Notes under the pieces: model-generated
The model's input: the letters and a program-made list of their open reading frames with translations, nothing else
The model's database searches: none
What the model was told of the DNA's origin: nothing
In this document: one piece after another, positions 34,936 through 47,963 of the stretch
Numbering within the stretch: position 1 is the first letter of the stretch
How the letters are laid out: the number at the start of each line of letters is the position of its first letter
Made by a program: the position numbers and the translations under genes
Source: Thalassia testudinum
Lineage: Eukaryota > Streptophyta > Magnoliopsida > Alismatales > Hydrocharitaceae
Reading direction: 5' to 3'
Length of the DNA stretch: 64,000 nt
Assembly (NCBI GenBank): GCA_037157565.1
Contig: JAZHRO010000003.1
Span: 39,197,001 to 39,261,000 of the forward strand

Positions 34936-36480
34936 CCTCGTCCAAACCACTAAATCTCGTAATGTGGGGGAAGACCTATGGCTAATGCGGCACTTTCCAC
35001 TCTCCCTTAAATACAAAGCCACCTATTGGTTTAGGATAGTAGGGAAACCCATCAATACCTGGACCCAACTTAAAAGCGCATTTCTAAAAAAATACTTTCT
35101 AATTGGTTGAACCAACTCTTTATGATGTGTAATAACCACTTTCCAACAAAAACCTGGCGAGCCTTTGCATGAAGCATGGGAAGGATTTCAAGAATTATTA
35201 AGAAGCTGTCCCCACCATGAGGTGCCACTTTGGCAACTTGTGCAAATATTCAACCATGGTCTAAATGACCAATTGAGGCAATTTGTTGATGATTCATGTG
35301 GGGGAAATTTTTTAAACAAAGATGCCAAAAGTCCTACGAACTTTTTGACGGAAGGAGCAAAAGTTCTTTCAACCAATCGTCAATGGATACCTTTGGTAGA
35401 AATGCCAACCCCCTAGTTGGTGTCCATGAAGTAGGCAGGCAACAACAATCTCTCCCTGTCACACAAGATGATTTGGAACTTTTTGCACAAAGGCTCGACC
35501 AAATGCAAATTAATCGAAAGTAAATGGAGGAAAAGTTTAATGTGAGACCACAAAGTCCCATTTTGACCAATTTTAACCCTTGCTTTTCTAACTCCGACCC
35601 CAACCCAACCCTTTTCTGCTGAAAAAATTTGCAACAAATTGACACAAGCGGATTTCAAAACCCTGATTTTGCACCTGAATTTACTAGAACTTTTGATAAT
35701 TCTACTCAGCTTGTCCCAGACAATGAAAACATTTTCGCTCTCCAGTATAATTTCATAAATAATCCCTCCAACTTTTATAATCCCAATTAGAGGAATAACC
35801 CTAATTTTTCTTGGAAAAACACAAGTCAAGTTCCACAATTTCAAAATCAAATTGGAAATTTTGGCCAAAGCCAACCTTCAGAAGCTGATATTAATAACTA
35901 ATTAATGAAAACCCCACAAGGAATGCAATAACAAACGAATGACATTACCCCTGTCGTCACAAATCTGCAAAGCAAAATTATTGTAACACTTAATCAAAGG
36001 CCAATGGGAATTTACCTTCCCAACCTACCCAAACCATAGAAATAGACGGAGCCAATTTCCAACCAGACATAATCAGGGCCAACAACCAATAAATCCCGCA
36101 CTCGAATTCTCACCCGATTTTCAAAACCTGCATCAAAATCAACATTTTCCACCTTGAAATAATCACACTACCAATGCAGTAACATTAAGAAGTGGCAAAA
36201 CTGCACAAAATGTGGGATCCTCACATGAAAATAAATTGGATCACGAGCAAATTTTCCCACTTCCATTCACTCTCAGGATATAGGAGAAGGCACAAACACA
36301 ACACCTTTCCCACAAGCATTAAACTCCAAGAAAAAGAAAACCAGAAAAACTGAGCCATCTGAAGAAGAATTACAAGAATTATTTCGCCAAGTAGAAATAA
36401 ATATCTCTCTCCTAGATTTAATTAAATATGTTCTTGCCTAGGTAAAGTTTTTGAAAGAAATTTGTACACCAAAAAGGTAG
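34936..36480 (+). pseudogene. E3 gag, 3' part
   Basis: Continues the gag broken at 1905. Recognisable pieces: FPLSLKYKATYWF (34990 on), INTWTQLKSAFLKKYF (35055 on), PLHEAWEGFQELLRSCPHHEVPLWQLVQIF (35160-35250), VTLRSGK (36178 on) and, just before the protease, FRQVEINISLLDLI and FLKEICTPKR (36382-36475). These match E2 gag in order. Several frames are needed and stops are common, so the copy is much older than E2. No intact CCHC knuckle was found. Confidence 0.82.
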
Positions 36481-37005
36481 CTAAAAAATCTAAGAAAGGT
36501 GGTCCTTTCTAAGATAGTTAGCTATATTGTCCAGAGCAAGTTGCCTCACAAAAGAAAGGACTCGGGCACTCCACTAATATCAGTTGTCATTAATGACACT
36601 ACCTTTGATTGCTCCCTCTTGGATCTAAGTGCATTTGTAAACCTTATCCCTACCATACACTTTGAGGAATTCCAGTTCAATGAACTTAAACCAGTGAATG
36701 TAACCAATCGACTTGCTGACCAATTTGTAATTCACCTAAATGGGATAGTAGAGGATGTCATTGTTCGGGTACAAAATTGCCTCTTCACTGTGGAATTTTT
36801 GGTCCTCGACATTGATGTACCAGAAGCACTTAAAAATGTAACTACCATTCTTAGAAGACCCTTCCACACCATTGCCAAAGCTAATATCAATTGTGACTTC
36901 AATAAAATGGACATCACTTGCAATGGAGAAACACTCACTTTAGATTTTTTTTTTTTATTCCAAAAGATTCCACGAGCTAGATTTCTTCGACAACTCAAAT
37001 TTTGA
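36481..37005 (+). pseudogene. E3 protease
   Basis: An open stretch of 168 codons (36499-37005) matches E2 protease: LPHKRKDSGTPLISVVI, CSLLDLSAFVNLIP, ADQFVIHLNGIVEDVIVRVQ, VEFLVLDIDVPE, TTILRRPFHTIAKANINCDF. The active-site Asp is kept, but the following Gly of the D-[LST]-G triad is Ser, so catalysis is unlikely even apart from the broken flanks. A T-run at 36947-36957 may have caused slippage. Confidence 0.85.
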
Positions 37006-37439
37006 AACCTCTAATCCTATAGAGGAAATGCTTTCTATCACTAATATGGAAACATGTTTTGCAATCGACTCTTCTCCTGGTTAGTAGTAATCGTATACCC
37101 ACACTCACTCACCACATCTAATTTCATGCTAACCACTAACCCCATTCCCAAACCCAACCTACAATTAGATCTAAAAACCTTGTTGGATTCTTTTATATAC
37201 GTGGTTTTGGGCCCCAATCATACAATGACCCTTATTATTAATGCACATCTTTCCAGGTACAAGAGGAAAAATTACTCCTAATTTTAACCAAGTATCAAAA
37301 GGCAAGCAGTTGGACTTTAAATGATTTGTAAGGAAATGACGCGTCCTATTGCACACATCGTATTTTCTTGAGGACGACTCTAAGCCCTCCCGCCAACCAC
37401 AACATCGTTTAAACCCTAATATGCGGGAGGTCAAAAAAC

Positions 37440-38690
37440 AAGAGATCATTAAATAGCTCAACACATGAATTATTTAGCCTATCTCTGATAGCCAGTGGGT
37501 CAGTCCTACATAGGTCGTACCAAATAAAGTTGGCTTCACTATTATTGCAAAGGATCAAGGTGAAGAAATCCCAACTCGAACTGCCTCTTAATGGTGGGTT
37601 TGTATTGATTATTGGAAATTAAATACTGCCACAGAGAAAGATCATTTCTTACTACAATTTATTGAACAAAGTTTGGAGCAGTTAGCCAAATAAGAATATT
37701 ACTACTTTTTAGATGGACATTCTAGCTACATCCAAGTGGCAGTCGACCCTGAGGAAAAGGAAAAGACCACTTTCACCTGCCCCTTCAGAACCTTTACTTT
37801 CAAAAGAATGCCCTTTAGGTTGTGTAATATACCCGCGACTTTTCAACGGTGTATGTTAGCAATCTTTTCTTACTTGGTAGTTGATTGCCTCGTGGTCTTT
37901 ATGCATGATTTTTCCATTTTTGGAGATTCATTTGATCATTGTCTTTAGAATTTAGAAAGAACTCTTCAAAAATGTATTGAGGTTAACTTAATCCTCAGTT
38001 GAGAAATGGGCCATTTCATGGTTCAAGAAGGCATTGTCCTAAGCCATGTCATTTCTCGAAATGGAATCTTAGTAGACAAAGCAAAAGTGGATACCATATC
38101 AAAGCTTCCCCCACCCAGTTCAGTGAAACAAATATGATCTTTTGTCTGGCATGTGGGATTCTACTGATGATTCATAAAGGAATTCTCCAAAATCTCCCGA
38201 CCTTTGAGTCACCTTTTGACTAAGGACCAACCCTTTGATTTTGATGAAAAATGCTTGGAGTTCAAGATTTTGAAATAGCCGATTATTGGGGCACCTATTT
38301 TGCAAGGACCCGATTGAGCTCATCCTTTTTAGCTTATGACAGATGTCTCAGATTATGCAGTAGGAGTCGTTTTAGTGCAAAGAATCAACAAGCAACTCAT
38401 TGTGATTTATTACACTAGTAAAACTCTTGACCAAACACAATGGAACTATAGGGTCACAAAAAAGGAACTTCTAGTGGTTGTTTTTTCCCTTGAAAAATTC
38501 CATTCTTATCTATTAGGGTCACACACCACCATCTACACTGATCACTCAGCATTGAAATATTTGCTAAACAAGAAAGATGCGAAGCCTTACTTAATTTGAT
38601 GGATTTTATTATTAGAAGAATTTGATTTGGAGATCAAAGATAAAGCAAGTTCACAAAATGTTGTGCCCGATCACCTATCCTGACTAGAGA
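37440..38690 (+). pseudogene. E3 reverse transcriptase and RNase H
   Basis: Decayed but in order: VSPT-x-VVPNKVGFTI (37498 on), WWVCIDYWKLNTATEKDHF (37590), FLDGHSSYIQVAV (37708), FTFKRMPFRLCNIPATFQR (37796), VVFMHDFSIFG (37893), HVISRNGILVDKAKVDTISKLP (38046). RNase H: LMTDVSDYAVGVVL (38333), WNYRVTKKELLVVVFSLEKFHSYL (38441) and IYTDHSALKYLLNKKDAKPYLI (38531). The RT catalytic pair is H-D instead of D-D. About a dozen stops are scattered through it. Confidence 0.9.
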
Positions 38691-40046
38691 TTGGTGATGT
38701 TCTAACCCAGATAGATGTTTTTCCAGAAAAGATGCTCCTTACCCTCAAATCCCTCCCTTGGTATGCTAATTATGCAAATCATCTCGCAACTGGATGATTC
38801 CCTTCAAACTGGCCTAAGCAAAAAAGGTATAAGTTCTTTGCCGAGATCAAATATTACTTTTGGGAGGACCCCAATCTCTTCCGCATCTGTGCCAACCAAG
38901 TCATTAGATGGTGTGTTCTCGATTTAGAAACACATGATATTCTGAACCACTGTTATTCAATTGCTTAAGGCGGACATTTTTTGGGGAAGAAAATGATGGC
39001 CATGGTTTTAAATGCCGAATTCTATTGGCCTAGCGTACACAAAGATGCTCATGAATTCTCGCAGTCCTGTGTACATTACTAGAGCATCAACAACATGAAC
39101 CCTAAAGATATGATGCCCCTCAACCCTATTTTAGAAGTTGAGATCTCTGATGTTTGCAGCATCGACTTCATGCGATCGTTTGTCACTTCCTTTGGGTACT
39201 AATTTATTTCAGTCGCTATTGGCTACGTTTCAAAATGGAGTGAAGTAGTACCCACATGCACTAACGTCGAGTCCTCATGAAGTTCATCAAGAAAAATATA
39301 TTTTTGCATTTTGGTGTTCTACAGGCCATAATTGGTGATGGAGGATTGCATTTTACGCATTCTCAATTCCGTTAACTTCTCGCGAAATATGAGGTGAACC
39401 ATAAATTCTTTACACCAAATCACCCTCAAACAAATGGCTAAGCTAAAATGTCCATCCAGGAGATTAAAAACATATTACAAAAGACAATAAAGCCCAACCG
39501 AAAAGATTAGTCAATCAAACATGACGATGCATTTTGGGCTTATCATACGACTTTCAAAAATTTGATTGGCATGTCACCTTTCTGCCTAATTTTGGGCAAG
39601 GCATGTCACCTCGGATTGAACTAGAACACAAGGCTTAATGGGAGATAAAGGAATTTAATTATAATTTGGATGCGACCAGAAAACATAGGAAATTACAATT
39701 AAACGAACTTGAAGAACTTCGCAATATGACTTATGAAAGTGCTCACATTTACAAAGATCGAACAAAGAAATTTCATGACAAATTCATCATTCGAAAATCT
39801 TTTGAACCTGATCAACGCATGTGGCTTTTAGATGAGAGGTTAAGACTATTTCTAGGCAAGCTTAAATCTAAATGGACCGGTCCTTACATTGTAATTCACA
39901 CCTATCCCCACTGTGTCGTTGAAAGTTTGGATCCAAAAACTAACAACACTTTCAAAGTCAATGGCCAATGGCTTAAGCCTTATCTTGATAACTCCATTAA
40001 CACAAAAGCTGACACTCAAGACCTCCACGATATACCAGATAGTTAG
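38691..40046 (+). pseudogene. E3 integrase
   Basis: Pieces in order: GGHFLGKKMMAMVLNAEFYWPSVHKDAHEF (38965-39060), CSIDFM with the first Asp (about 39160), AIGYVSKWSEVVPTCTN (39210-39262), GDGGLHF (39335), a YEVNHKFFTPNHPQTNG-like stretch (39390-39435) and WAYHTTFKN (39535). A final open part (39666-40046) reads LNELEELRNMTYESAHIYKDRTKKFHDKF, LGKLKSKWTGPYIV and FKVNGQWLKPYLDNS, the C-terminal GPY/F module. Many frameshifts separate the pieces. Confidence 0.88.
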
Positions 40047-41439
40047 TGACTTCATGCTCGGCTGAATGGTGTAAAAGATAGCACTGGATGGGAGGTAACC
40101 CATCATTTTTCCTACTTTTTGCTTTTGATTTTCTTTTTTAGAGGTCTTGACTATCCTGATTCTGACTACCTTCACCAAAGTGATTTCTTTTCCCTTCCCA
40201 CTGCATGGGGACATTGCATATCTTAAGCATTGGGGGTATTTTCAAATTTTGATGATCAATTCAGAATTTTCAAAACCTAAAAACACTCAGTTATTTGTTT
40301 CATTTTTGCATGCATACCTAAAAAAAAATGACAATTTTTGAAAACTTTTTGAGGAAATTTTAATCAGGACCAAGGTTGAGGATTCATTTAAAGGTACAAT
40401 GGAATTTAACCTTTAACAAACTAGGGATTAGGATGCAGATCCAATTATTAGAATCTCTAAGTCTATTTTTAGACTAGATCAAGTATCCTCTAAATTCCAC
40501 TTGAACTCATGATGATTCAGGTAACTTGATCTCTTTTCGCAACCTAAAAATTATTTGGCTTATTTTTCTATTTAGAAAATTACGTCTCTTATGAAATTCT
40601 TATGTCAAATTTAACACACAAAGCCCACACCTAGAAATAAAAAGAAATATTAGAAAAGCCCATCATTTAATCTTTGTGAAATCCGAAGCAGATGATTGGT
40701 TTGAGTTCCCACCGTCGAGAAGGAGGAAAATGCCTCTTTCGAGGATGCAATGTCAACATGTTATCACCTTAGTGCTACTCTATATCTATATTTCATATCC
40801 TTAAATGGAGCATTAAGGCACAATTTTGCAACTCAAGTGTCTTCGATGATGCTCTACCCATAGCGTCGAAGCAAGAGCTTGAGTTCATTTTGAGTGCCCC
40901 TTTACACCGGATTGAGTTTTGGGGTCGTGAGCTCCTAGGTGGTGTCTTGGACAGTACTATCTCGAAGTGTTGACACCAGAGCCTCGTCGAGGATTGGTAA
41001 TGGGAATGATGATCCCAACACGTTTGTTGTAGGATTAAGCTAGGAATAAGCATGGGGGAGACAAAAAACAAGTTTCAAAAACACGACCTTAAAAATTTTG
41101 GCATTCACAAGCACTAACACGAGGTTTTAAAAGATTATGCAAGTTGCAAGCAAGATTCAAGAGCCAAAGAAATCCTAACTACAAAATAATTTCAGGTCAT
41201 TTGAATTATCGAGTTAACTTGTGAATTTGTAAAGGATACATTAATCTCGATTCATTTAATTTTTTGATCCAAACATGAATCTCAATGTTAATCCTTAACA
41301 AATCCCGTAGCTTCTTTGTTTATAATCAACCAAGGTCCCGTAATCTTCACCTCAAAAGTAAAACAAATTAGTCTTTCCCAAAAGCCTAATTTGTGAAAAT
41401 ATTTTTCTTAGAAACTAACAAAAGATAAGCATGTGGGGG
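40047..41439 (+). other. E3 3' untranslated tract and polypurine region
   Basis: No gene. A catgggg-acattg phrase (40204-40216) and a recognisable part of the conserved module (about 40720-41020) are present: one hairpin-like unit at 40949-40977 (ggacagtactatctcgaag...), then gaggattggtaatggg at 40984. The pre-LTR motif is aactaacaaaagataagcatgtgggggt (two halves at 41413-41424 and 41425-41440). Confidence 0.68.
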
Positions 41440-44000
41440 TGCTAAACACTAGTTTATCATCATTCTTATGTCCTAAAACTGATCTAGCTCTTAGGGCTTT
41501 ACCTCTGCAAATGGGTTCTCAAGCTACATTTTGGCATCATTTAGGGTAGGCATACATTGCATAATTTTTGTATTTTTGACATGTTTGTTCGAGCATTAGG
41601 GATGAATAGATAGCCAGATCCCTAAAACCCTAGCACTCAGCAAGGCAGCAAGTGAAAGAGAAGTTCATTCTAGCTGAACCCTAGCTGAAACCAGCTCATC
41701 ATGCTTGGATTGCAACTCAACTAGGTTGGGTTTAGCTCTCTTCAGTTCCATTCAGCTCATCTTAGCTGGATTGTAGCTAAGAGTAGCTTAACTCAGCTCA
41801 ACTCAATACAGATCTAGCTCATCTTAGTTGAGTCTAGCATATCCCAGCTCCAATTAGTTCACTGGGAGCTCAAGCTAGCTTGACCTAGTTGACTTGAGTT
41901 CACTTCACCTCAAGTCTGGCTCTCCCCAGCTCCACTCAGCTCTTGGCAACTGAGTCCCCTCCAATTTAGCTACTACCTGTCAACTTAGTATGTAAGCTTG
42001 CTCAGGAGTTCCCAATAGAAGAAGGACAAGCTCAACCCAGATTTAGACAAGTTCAAGCAAGCTCAACTTAGCTTTACTACTCAAGATTAGCTACTAGCAT
42101 AAGAATTAGCTAGCTAACCTAAGTAGGTGAGCTCCAAAGAAGACCTCTCCAACCACCATCAGCTCCAAGAAGAATTCCACAGCTCCAAACTATCCCCAGT
42201 TAGCTCCACATTCACTTCACCTCAGCTCCTCCACTATTATCCTACCAGCTAAGCTAGCTTAACTTAGCTCATCAACACCTCTGCCATGGCTTTGAAACCT
42301 AGCTACTAGCTCCACCAACAACCACCTACCCCCCCTTCCTATTTTTTGCGCCAACCTAAGCACCCCTGGGCCCCTCAATCACCACCAAAAGATAGCACCA
42401 AACTTGCTCCAAAATTGCCTAGAAATGCTGCCAAAAATTTCCTCCAAAACCACCAAGAAATGACACCAAAAGTTCCCTCCAAAACCTCTCCATCTTCACC
42501 TTCCATCTTCCCTTAAACCTATGTCCACCATCCACCTAGGCCTCCTTGTAGAAACCCTCCTTAGTACCAAAATTAACCCACCTCTTCACCACCATAACCA
42601 CCCACAACCACATGATAGTTGGAGTCAAAACATCACCCACATCCTTGCAAGCGCCAACAATATGGCCTCATCCAACCCCTACACCTACCCATTAAACCCA
42701 TCTCCACCCTTCATCAATTGGTGTAAAAAGCTTCACCCTTAACTCTACCACAAACCCATGCCAACCCTCCTTAACTAAGCCTCTCCACACCCCCTCAATT
42801 AGCACCAAGTCTCCCTTAAATCTCAACCTTCCATGCCACCACTACTCCCATCTAAACCCTCAACATATGACCCCTTCTAGAAGCACCAAAGTTGGTTGCA
42901 ACATGGTGATTTACAACCACCATGGATGGCTACCAAAAGGGTGCCTCCAACCCTTAATTATCCCCCTTCATAACCCTTGAGTTGGCACCAAGAAATCATG
43001 GCCCTTGGATCACTTAGCTACTTCCCAACACCTATCTTAACCATACACCTACTCGACGCCAACATCTCCCATCACCACTACTACAAATTCCACCCATAAC
43101 TACCAATATACTCCATTCATGGCTACAGTAATCTAGTACAAAACCTTCTCCATAACCACCAAAAATAAGGCCAAGAAGGAGAAGAAAAGAAGAAGAAGAA
43201 GAAGATTAAGGCGACAACCCTGTCTCCTTAGTGTCTTCTTCTTCCTTTCTCTCTTATGCCAAGACAAGGAGGTCATACTACGAGGGGGGATGGCTAAGAA
43301 AAGGAGGAATTAGGGTGGTCAATGTCCACTAAAGGAGGAGTCAAGAAGTAGGCCATCCAGGCTTGCAGGGAGTAGGCACACCCACCTAGGGTTTGCCACA
43401 AGGAGGACCAGGAGAGAGGGATTTTGTTTGGTTTTGAGGCAAGTAGAACCGAAGTAGGAATCCGAGAAGCATCATTTTCTTCATCCTAAGCTTTCTTTTA
43501 CTTTTGCATTTTCTTTTTGCATTATAGTGTTTGCTTTTTTGTTTGAGATTACAAGTGGGAATCCTTCTCACTTATGAGTTCTTCAAACCATTTTGTAAAA
43601 TAACTTTTCATTAAGAAGCATTCCTCCACTTTTCTTCTAGTAAGCTTGTGATTGTTTTTGTTGTGTCTTGTTCCTCCATTATTCCAAACCACGCGTGCTT
43701 GGAATGAGTTGGAGAAACAATACACTTATTGCCTTGTTATTAGTCTTTATTTCCCGTCATCTCCACATTCACTTTTTGCCTGAACAAAAACCCTAAAAAT
43801 ATATATATTCAAAACTTCTAAAGAAAAGAAAGTTGATTTCCAATTTTCAAGCAAGAGAATATCAATTCGCTTTTCCACCTCCTTTGGGATGACCTGAATA
43901 CTCAGCGAATACTTGATCTTATAAATTTTAAAAGTGATCAAAATTGCATGTTTCAACGACATTAAAACCCATTTTAACAAATCATGCTTTTTTACGATCA
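41440..44000 (+). repeat. E3 3' LTR
   Basis: Begins TGCTAAACAC right after the purine tract and ends ACGATCA at 44000. Both ends were fixed by matching the inverted solo LTR at 4774-7025, whose ends are marked by a TSD. It includes the AGCT-rich tract (41640-42290), a C+A-rich middle and a purine/pyrimidine-skewed end. The expected TSD right copy is ctgac (44001-44005); its partner lies left of the window. Confidence 0.87.
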
Positions 44001-44057
44001 CTGACTCTAAAGGAGGCTAGACTTTCACTATGAATGTTCAAAGGCTCAAACCCTATA
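44001..44057 (+). pseudogene. E4 fragment between E3 and E5 insertions (possible pol 3' end)
   Basis: 57 bases that join, across E5, to 54114 onward. The joined text reads loosely as a gypsy pol C-terminus, with the end ALVGQQPN-like at 54203-54226. The identification is weak, resting on that closing motif and on the purine tract and LTR-like start found downstream at 61595-61625. Confidence 0.42.
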
Positions 44058-44062
44058 TTGAT
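44058..44062. repeat. E5 target-site duplication, left copy (ttgat)
   Basis: Identical to 54109-54113. Confidence 0.93.
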
Positions 44063-46794
44063 TGATGAGAGCCTCATCATGAGCCCTAACTAGCTCATTT
44101 TGACCTAAGAAAGAGAATAAGAGCTCCTACATAACATAGAGAAGGGCTTAATTCAAGGAATAAGTGTTCCGAGAAGAAAAAATGAAATAAAGGTTAAAAC
44201 TATAATTTTACCATTGCAGTAAATAAATGGGATTTTTCAGAGGTAAAACATAGGTCAAATGATTTGAATAAGATAAAAAGTGGGTTGTTTCAATCAAAAA
44301 TGGGTTCATGTGTAGTCTAGGAATTAAATGATATTTTGTAACCCTAAAACAGACCCACTTAATTCGACAAGGTTCTGGTCAGGAAAAAGATTGAATAAAT
44401 CCTCTAAAATTCATGGAAAAATATCCCCTAGGATTTAAAACCTTCAATTTGGCCTTTGGAACCTATTTTGACCTAGATTGGGGTCTTAGCTCATTAATTG
44501 AACTAATTTGGGTTTTTATGCAAAATGTCTAATCAAACGTGGTCAAAACTATAATCCAACTTCACCATTGGATTCCTTAGGTCCAAATTAGATTTGTACC
44601 AAAATTTAGATCTAAGGAGAGGCCATCTTGACCTACTTTGCAAAATAGTACACCCAATTACACTTTGACCCCTGTCAATTGAAAACCAATGCCCAGACAC
44701 CCCTAACTTCCTTGCCACTCTTACAAACAGGTCCCTCCGCCATTAATGGGGAGAAATCCTACTCCAGCGAGGAAAGGAGGGGGAGTACTCCCTGATTCCT
44801 CAGAGATCTCCTCCCAGATTTGGAAGGGAGATTCACTGAGGAATTCCCTTCCATCTGAGCTCGATCCTAATCTCTAATTTGCACCCAATCTCTCGTGAGA
44901 ATGCACGAGAGATTTGGGTCTTTCAATGATTCCTTCTTCGGCGAGGACTCACATTCCTGGAAGCTTCTCTTCCAAGCACAGGAGCCCTTGCCAGCATCTA
45001 TAAAAGGATCCTCAACCCTGGCCGCACCTCTTAAGCTCGACTTGGCCATAGATCCACCCCAATTTCATCTTCTTCTCCTCTGGTCAAGTAGTCCAGCGAG
45101 CTCCGGTGAGCCTCCCTCCTATTTCTCATCACTCTGCCACAATACCAGTGGTAGAGCTATCCTCACCATCTTCCTCCGCATCACGCAACACCCGCACAAG
45201 CACCTCTAGCCCCGTCGTCGCCACCGTCTCCCTCCACTGGACACCTTCTTCTCTGGCGACAGCAGGTACTGCCAATCGCCATCTCTTCCCCTTCGTCCAC
45301 TTAATTAGGTTAGACTTACTCCTCTCTATCCCCTCTTCAATTCCCCACAATCTATTTCACAAATTACCCCTCGACTGCCACTGTCCATCACCATCTTCCC
45401 CATCTCCAGCCAACCTCCGGCGAGACGCACCCATCACTCCACACCTCCACATGTCTCGCCACCAACCTCTTCACCTCCACCATTGACCACTGAACATCTT
45501 CCACCCATCCATCGATTGCCAACACCTCCCTAAATGCCCCACGACCTAACCCATAAGCCTGGCCACAGAGTGACCTAGGAATGCACACCTAGGTAGCCCC
45601 ACGGCCTACCACCTACCGTCCTAACTTCACCTTGATACGGAGAAGCTCCCCATCTAGTTTAATGAGGCCGCAAGGTCGTCTTTGTGAAGTTCAAATCTGA
45701 CCACTCCATTGCCATTAGTGACGGCTCGAAGGAGCTCGCAAGCTTGCTCTAGGCTGAAGCACTCCAGGGTCCTAGGTCTAGAAGGTGCAGGTTGGTCTCG
45801 CGCATTCATCTACCTAGGCAGTTAACTCTGCGAGGTGCCTGGCTGCAGCAATTGGAAGAAGAACCGCACCTGCTGGCGCGAGTGGAAAAGTGGGTGGGAC
45901 ATTTAGTTCACCTCGTGAACGCTGGAGTGCAGGGTATGGGATAAATTGAATTTATGTTTTACGTTATTCGCCACATGTCACACGGGGGTAAGGTCCCTCA
46001 GCCTTACCATCCCTCGTCCACGACACTCTCCCACGGACTTGGCACCCGGATTCGACTAACCTATCCGTGCACTCCTCGCGCACCACACCCACACCAGTGC
46101 ACCTGGACCCGGGCACGCGACCGACCCGGTTACCTGGCTCTGGGAGAGCATATCGAGGAGATAAACAGAGAGAGAGATGCAGGGGAGGGTAGGGATAGGT
46201 TTTGCTCTTCGATGTGTGTCAAGGGAAGAAGATGGAAGAAGAGGCGCAGTTGAAGCTAAGGCACGGTGGAGCGGCTGAGTAGACTTAGCTGCAAAAGGAA
46301 GAAGGAAGGAAGGCTAAAGGAAGAAGAAGAAAACATCAGAGGAGTAGCACTGTATAGCAGGAGGCAAGGCTGACGAAGAAAAAGAAGAGCAAGAAAGAGA
46401 AAGGAGAAAGGCACTGTACAGCAGAAAAGAGAAGACTTAAGAAGGAAGAGCAGAGATAGAGGAAAATAAGAAGGAAGAAGAAGAAGAGAAGGTTGCAAGG
46501 AGAAGAATAAGAGGCCATCATTTAAGATGTCTGATCCTATGATCAGACGTCCAACTCTTCTATTTTTGCTATAAATTTAATTCATAAACTCTTGCATTTA
46601 TATTCTGAATTAAGTTTTGAATAATGCTAAGTGTTCAATTGCATTATTGAGATTAGTGAATAAATTCCATTTGCTCCCTGTATTCGACCTCGGATACTTA
46701 GGTTTTTGAGTAATAAATTTTTATTTGTTATCAATGCTTGGTCACCTATACTACAACGCGACTAACTTAAAAGCCTCACAAAGCGTTGCAAACA
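44063..46794 (+). repeat. E5 5' LTR
   Basis: First bases TGATGAGAGCCTCATC form a six-base inverted pair. It includes a TATA candidate at 44998, a coding-like but unsupported C-rich region (44895-45486), a purine-rich tract (46260-46500) and a palindromic pair at 46523-46551. It ends GCAAACA at 46794. Confidence 0.94.
44998..45007 (+). promoter_or_regulatory. E5 LTR TATA-box candidate
   Basis: ctataaaagg, a good plant TATA box, about 935 bases into the LTR. The 3' LTR copy reads aataaaagg at the same place (about 52296), and the inverted relative has cttttatag near 59457, that is ctataaaag on its own strand. Confidence 0.6.
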
Positions 46795-46796
46795 TT

Positions 46797-46815
46797 TTGG
46801 AGTCGTTGTCGGGGA
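46797..46815 (+). other. E5 primer-binding site
   Basis: ttggagtcgttgtcgggga begins two bases after the LTR end. It resembles the tRNA-Asp-type site of Athila-like elements with mismatches in the first third. Confidence 0.72.
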
Positions 46816-47963
46816 GCAATGCGCAATTTATCACTAGTCTCTACATTCTTTTTGATCATATTGAACACTAACTTTCCCTACTTTGCTTTCTTGTGATCTT
46901 GCAAGGTATTTCACGAGAAGATCCCTCCCACAAGTCAACTACTCTAGGGCTAGTAATCTCTTTTCTTCCTTAAACCATCCCGTAATCCTTGAAAGACAAA
47001 AGGAAGCAATTAATTTTGGAATCAATTGCCTTCTTTCTATAGTAATCACCATCTTTAAGGCAAACGTTTCCTTATTTTGTGAAAATTTTTTAGATCTTCT
47101 TGAAGTTGGAGAGATTTTTTAGAGATTCTATCCCACAAAATTCCTGTGCCTAATAGAAATCATGCTTCATCTCTACGGACAACACACTTCTTATTTTTGA
47201 GTCCAAAGAGAATTTTTGTGAAAGAGGATTGGAAATAGAACCAAATTAGGGATTCTACAGTAGGGCTTTTGGAGTGCTAGTCACACATGCTTATATAAAA
47301 GGAAATGAACCCTTCCGCATTAGTGCATTACCCAAGCCCTTGATTGAAGAGATCTAAACAAGATAAACCCTAAAAATTGCACTTTAACAGCAGTAGAATC
47401 TTAAAATCTTGGACCTAATAAACTGGAAGTCAAATCAGGGTGGTCTCTGGGTACCAAGCCTAGAATCATTCTGCCATCTTTAGGACAGATCAGGTAAAGT
47501 TGACCCCGTGGGTCAACCAACCTCCAAATTAGGTCACAACTTCAAAACATCTAAAGTTCAAGTGAGAACCCTAAAGCACCTTGGAAATAAAAGTGGTAGA
47601 CTTAAGAGGTCATGGTCCCCATTCTGGTCTACCTGGAATCTCAGTGACAAGAGAGGTCGGGTGGGGGAAACCCTGTAACCTGTGGGGACGCGCTACCGTG
47701 TAGGGGTCTTTGCGAGACTCTCCCTCTCTGGCTACCCAAGTAATTCTCAGGTGGACAACCTCCTAATCCAGAGGTATCATCTGCCTCGAACCTCCATAGT
47801 CATCCAAATATTTTTGGGTGCCTTGATTGGGTCAAAAACATCTCCAATCCCTCATCTTTTTCTTTATAGAGCACACACATACATTTTCAGTGGTACTCTT
47901 TATTCAGATTTAATCGCTTCATAACTTGATTTTACATCTTTATTCAAACTCTGATTCTACATC
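46816..47963 (+). other. E5 leader
   Basis: 1.15 kb without a supported gene. An 80-codon frame (47682-47924) and a 79-codon frame (46883-47122) show no recognisable motif. Confidence 0.6.

Noticed and set aside
44895..45486. Overlapping Pro/Ser-rich frames as a captured host gene in the E5 LTR
   Set aside because: The 3' LTR copy keeps only parts of them, no domain is recognisable, and the region follows the TATA candidate as expected for a transcribed LTR part.
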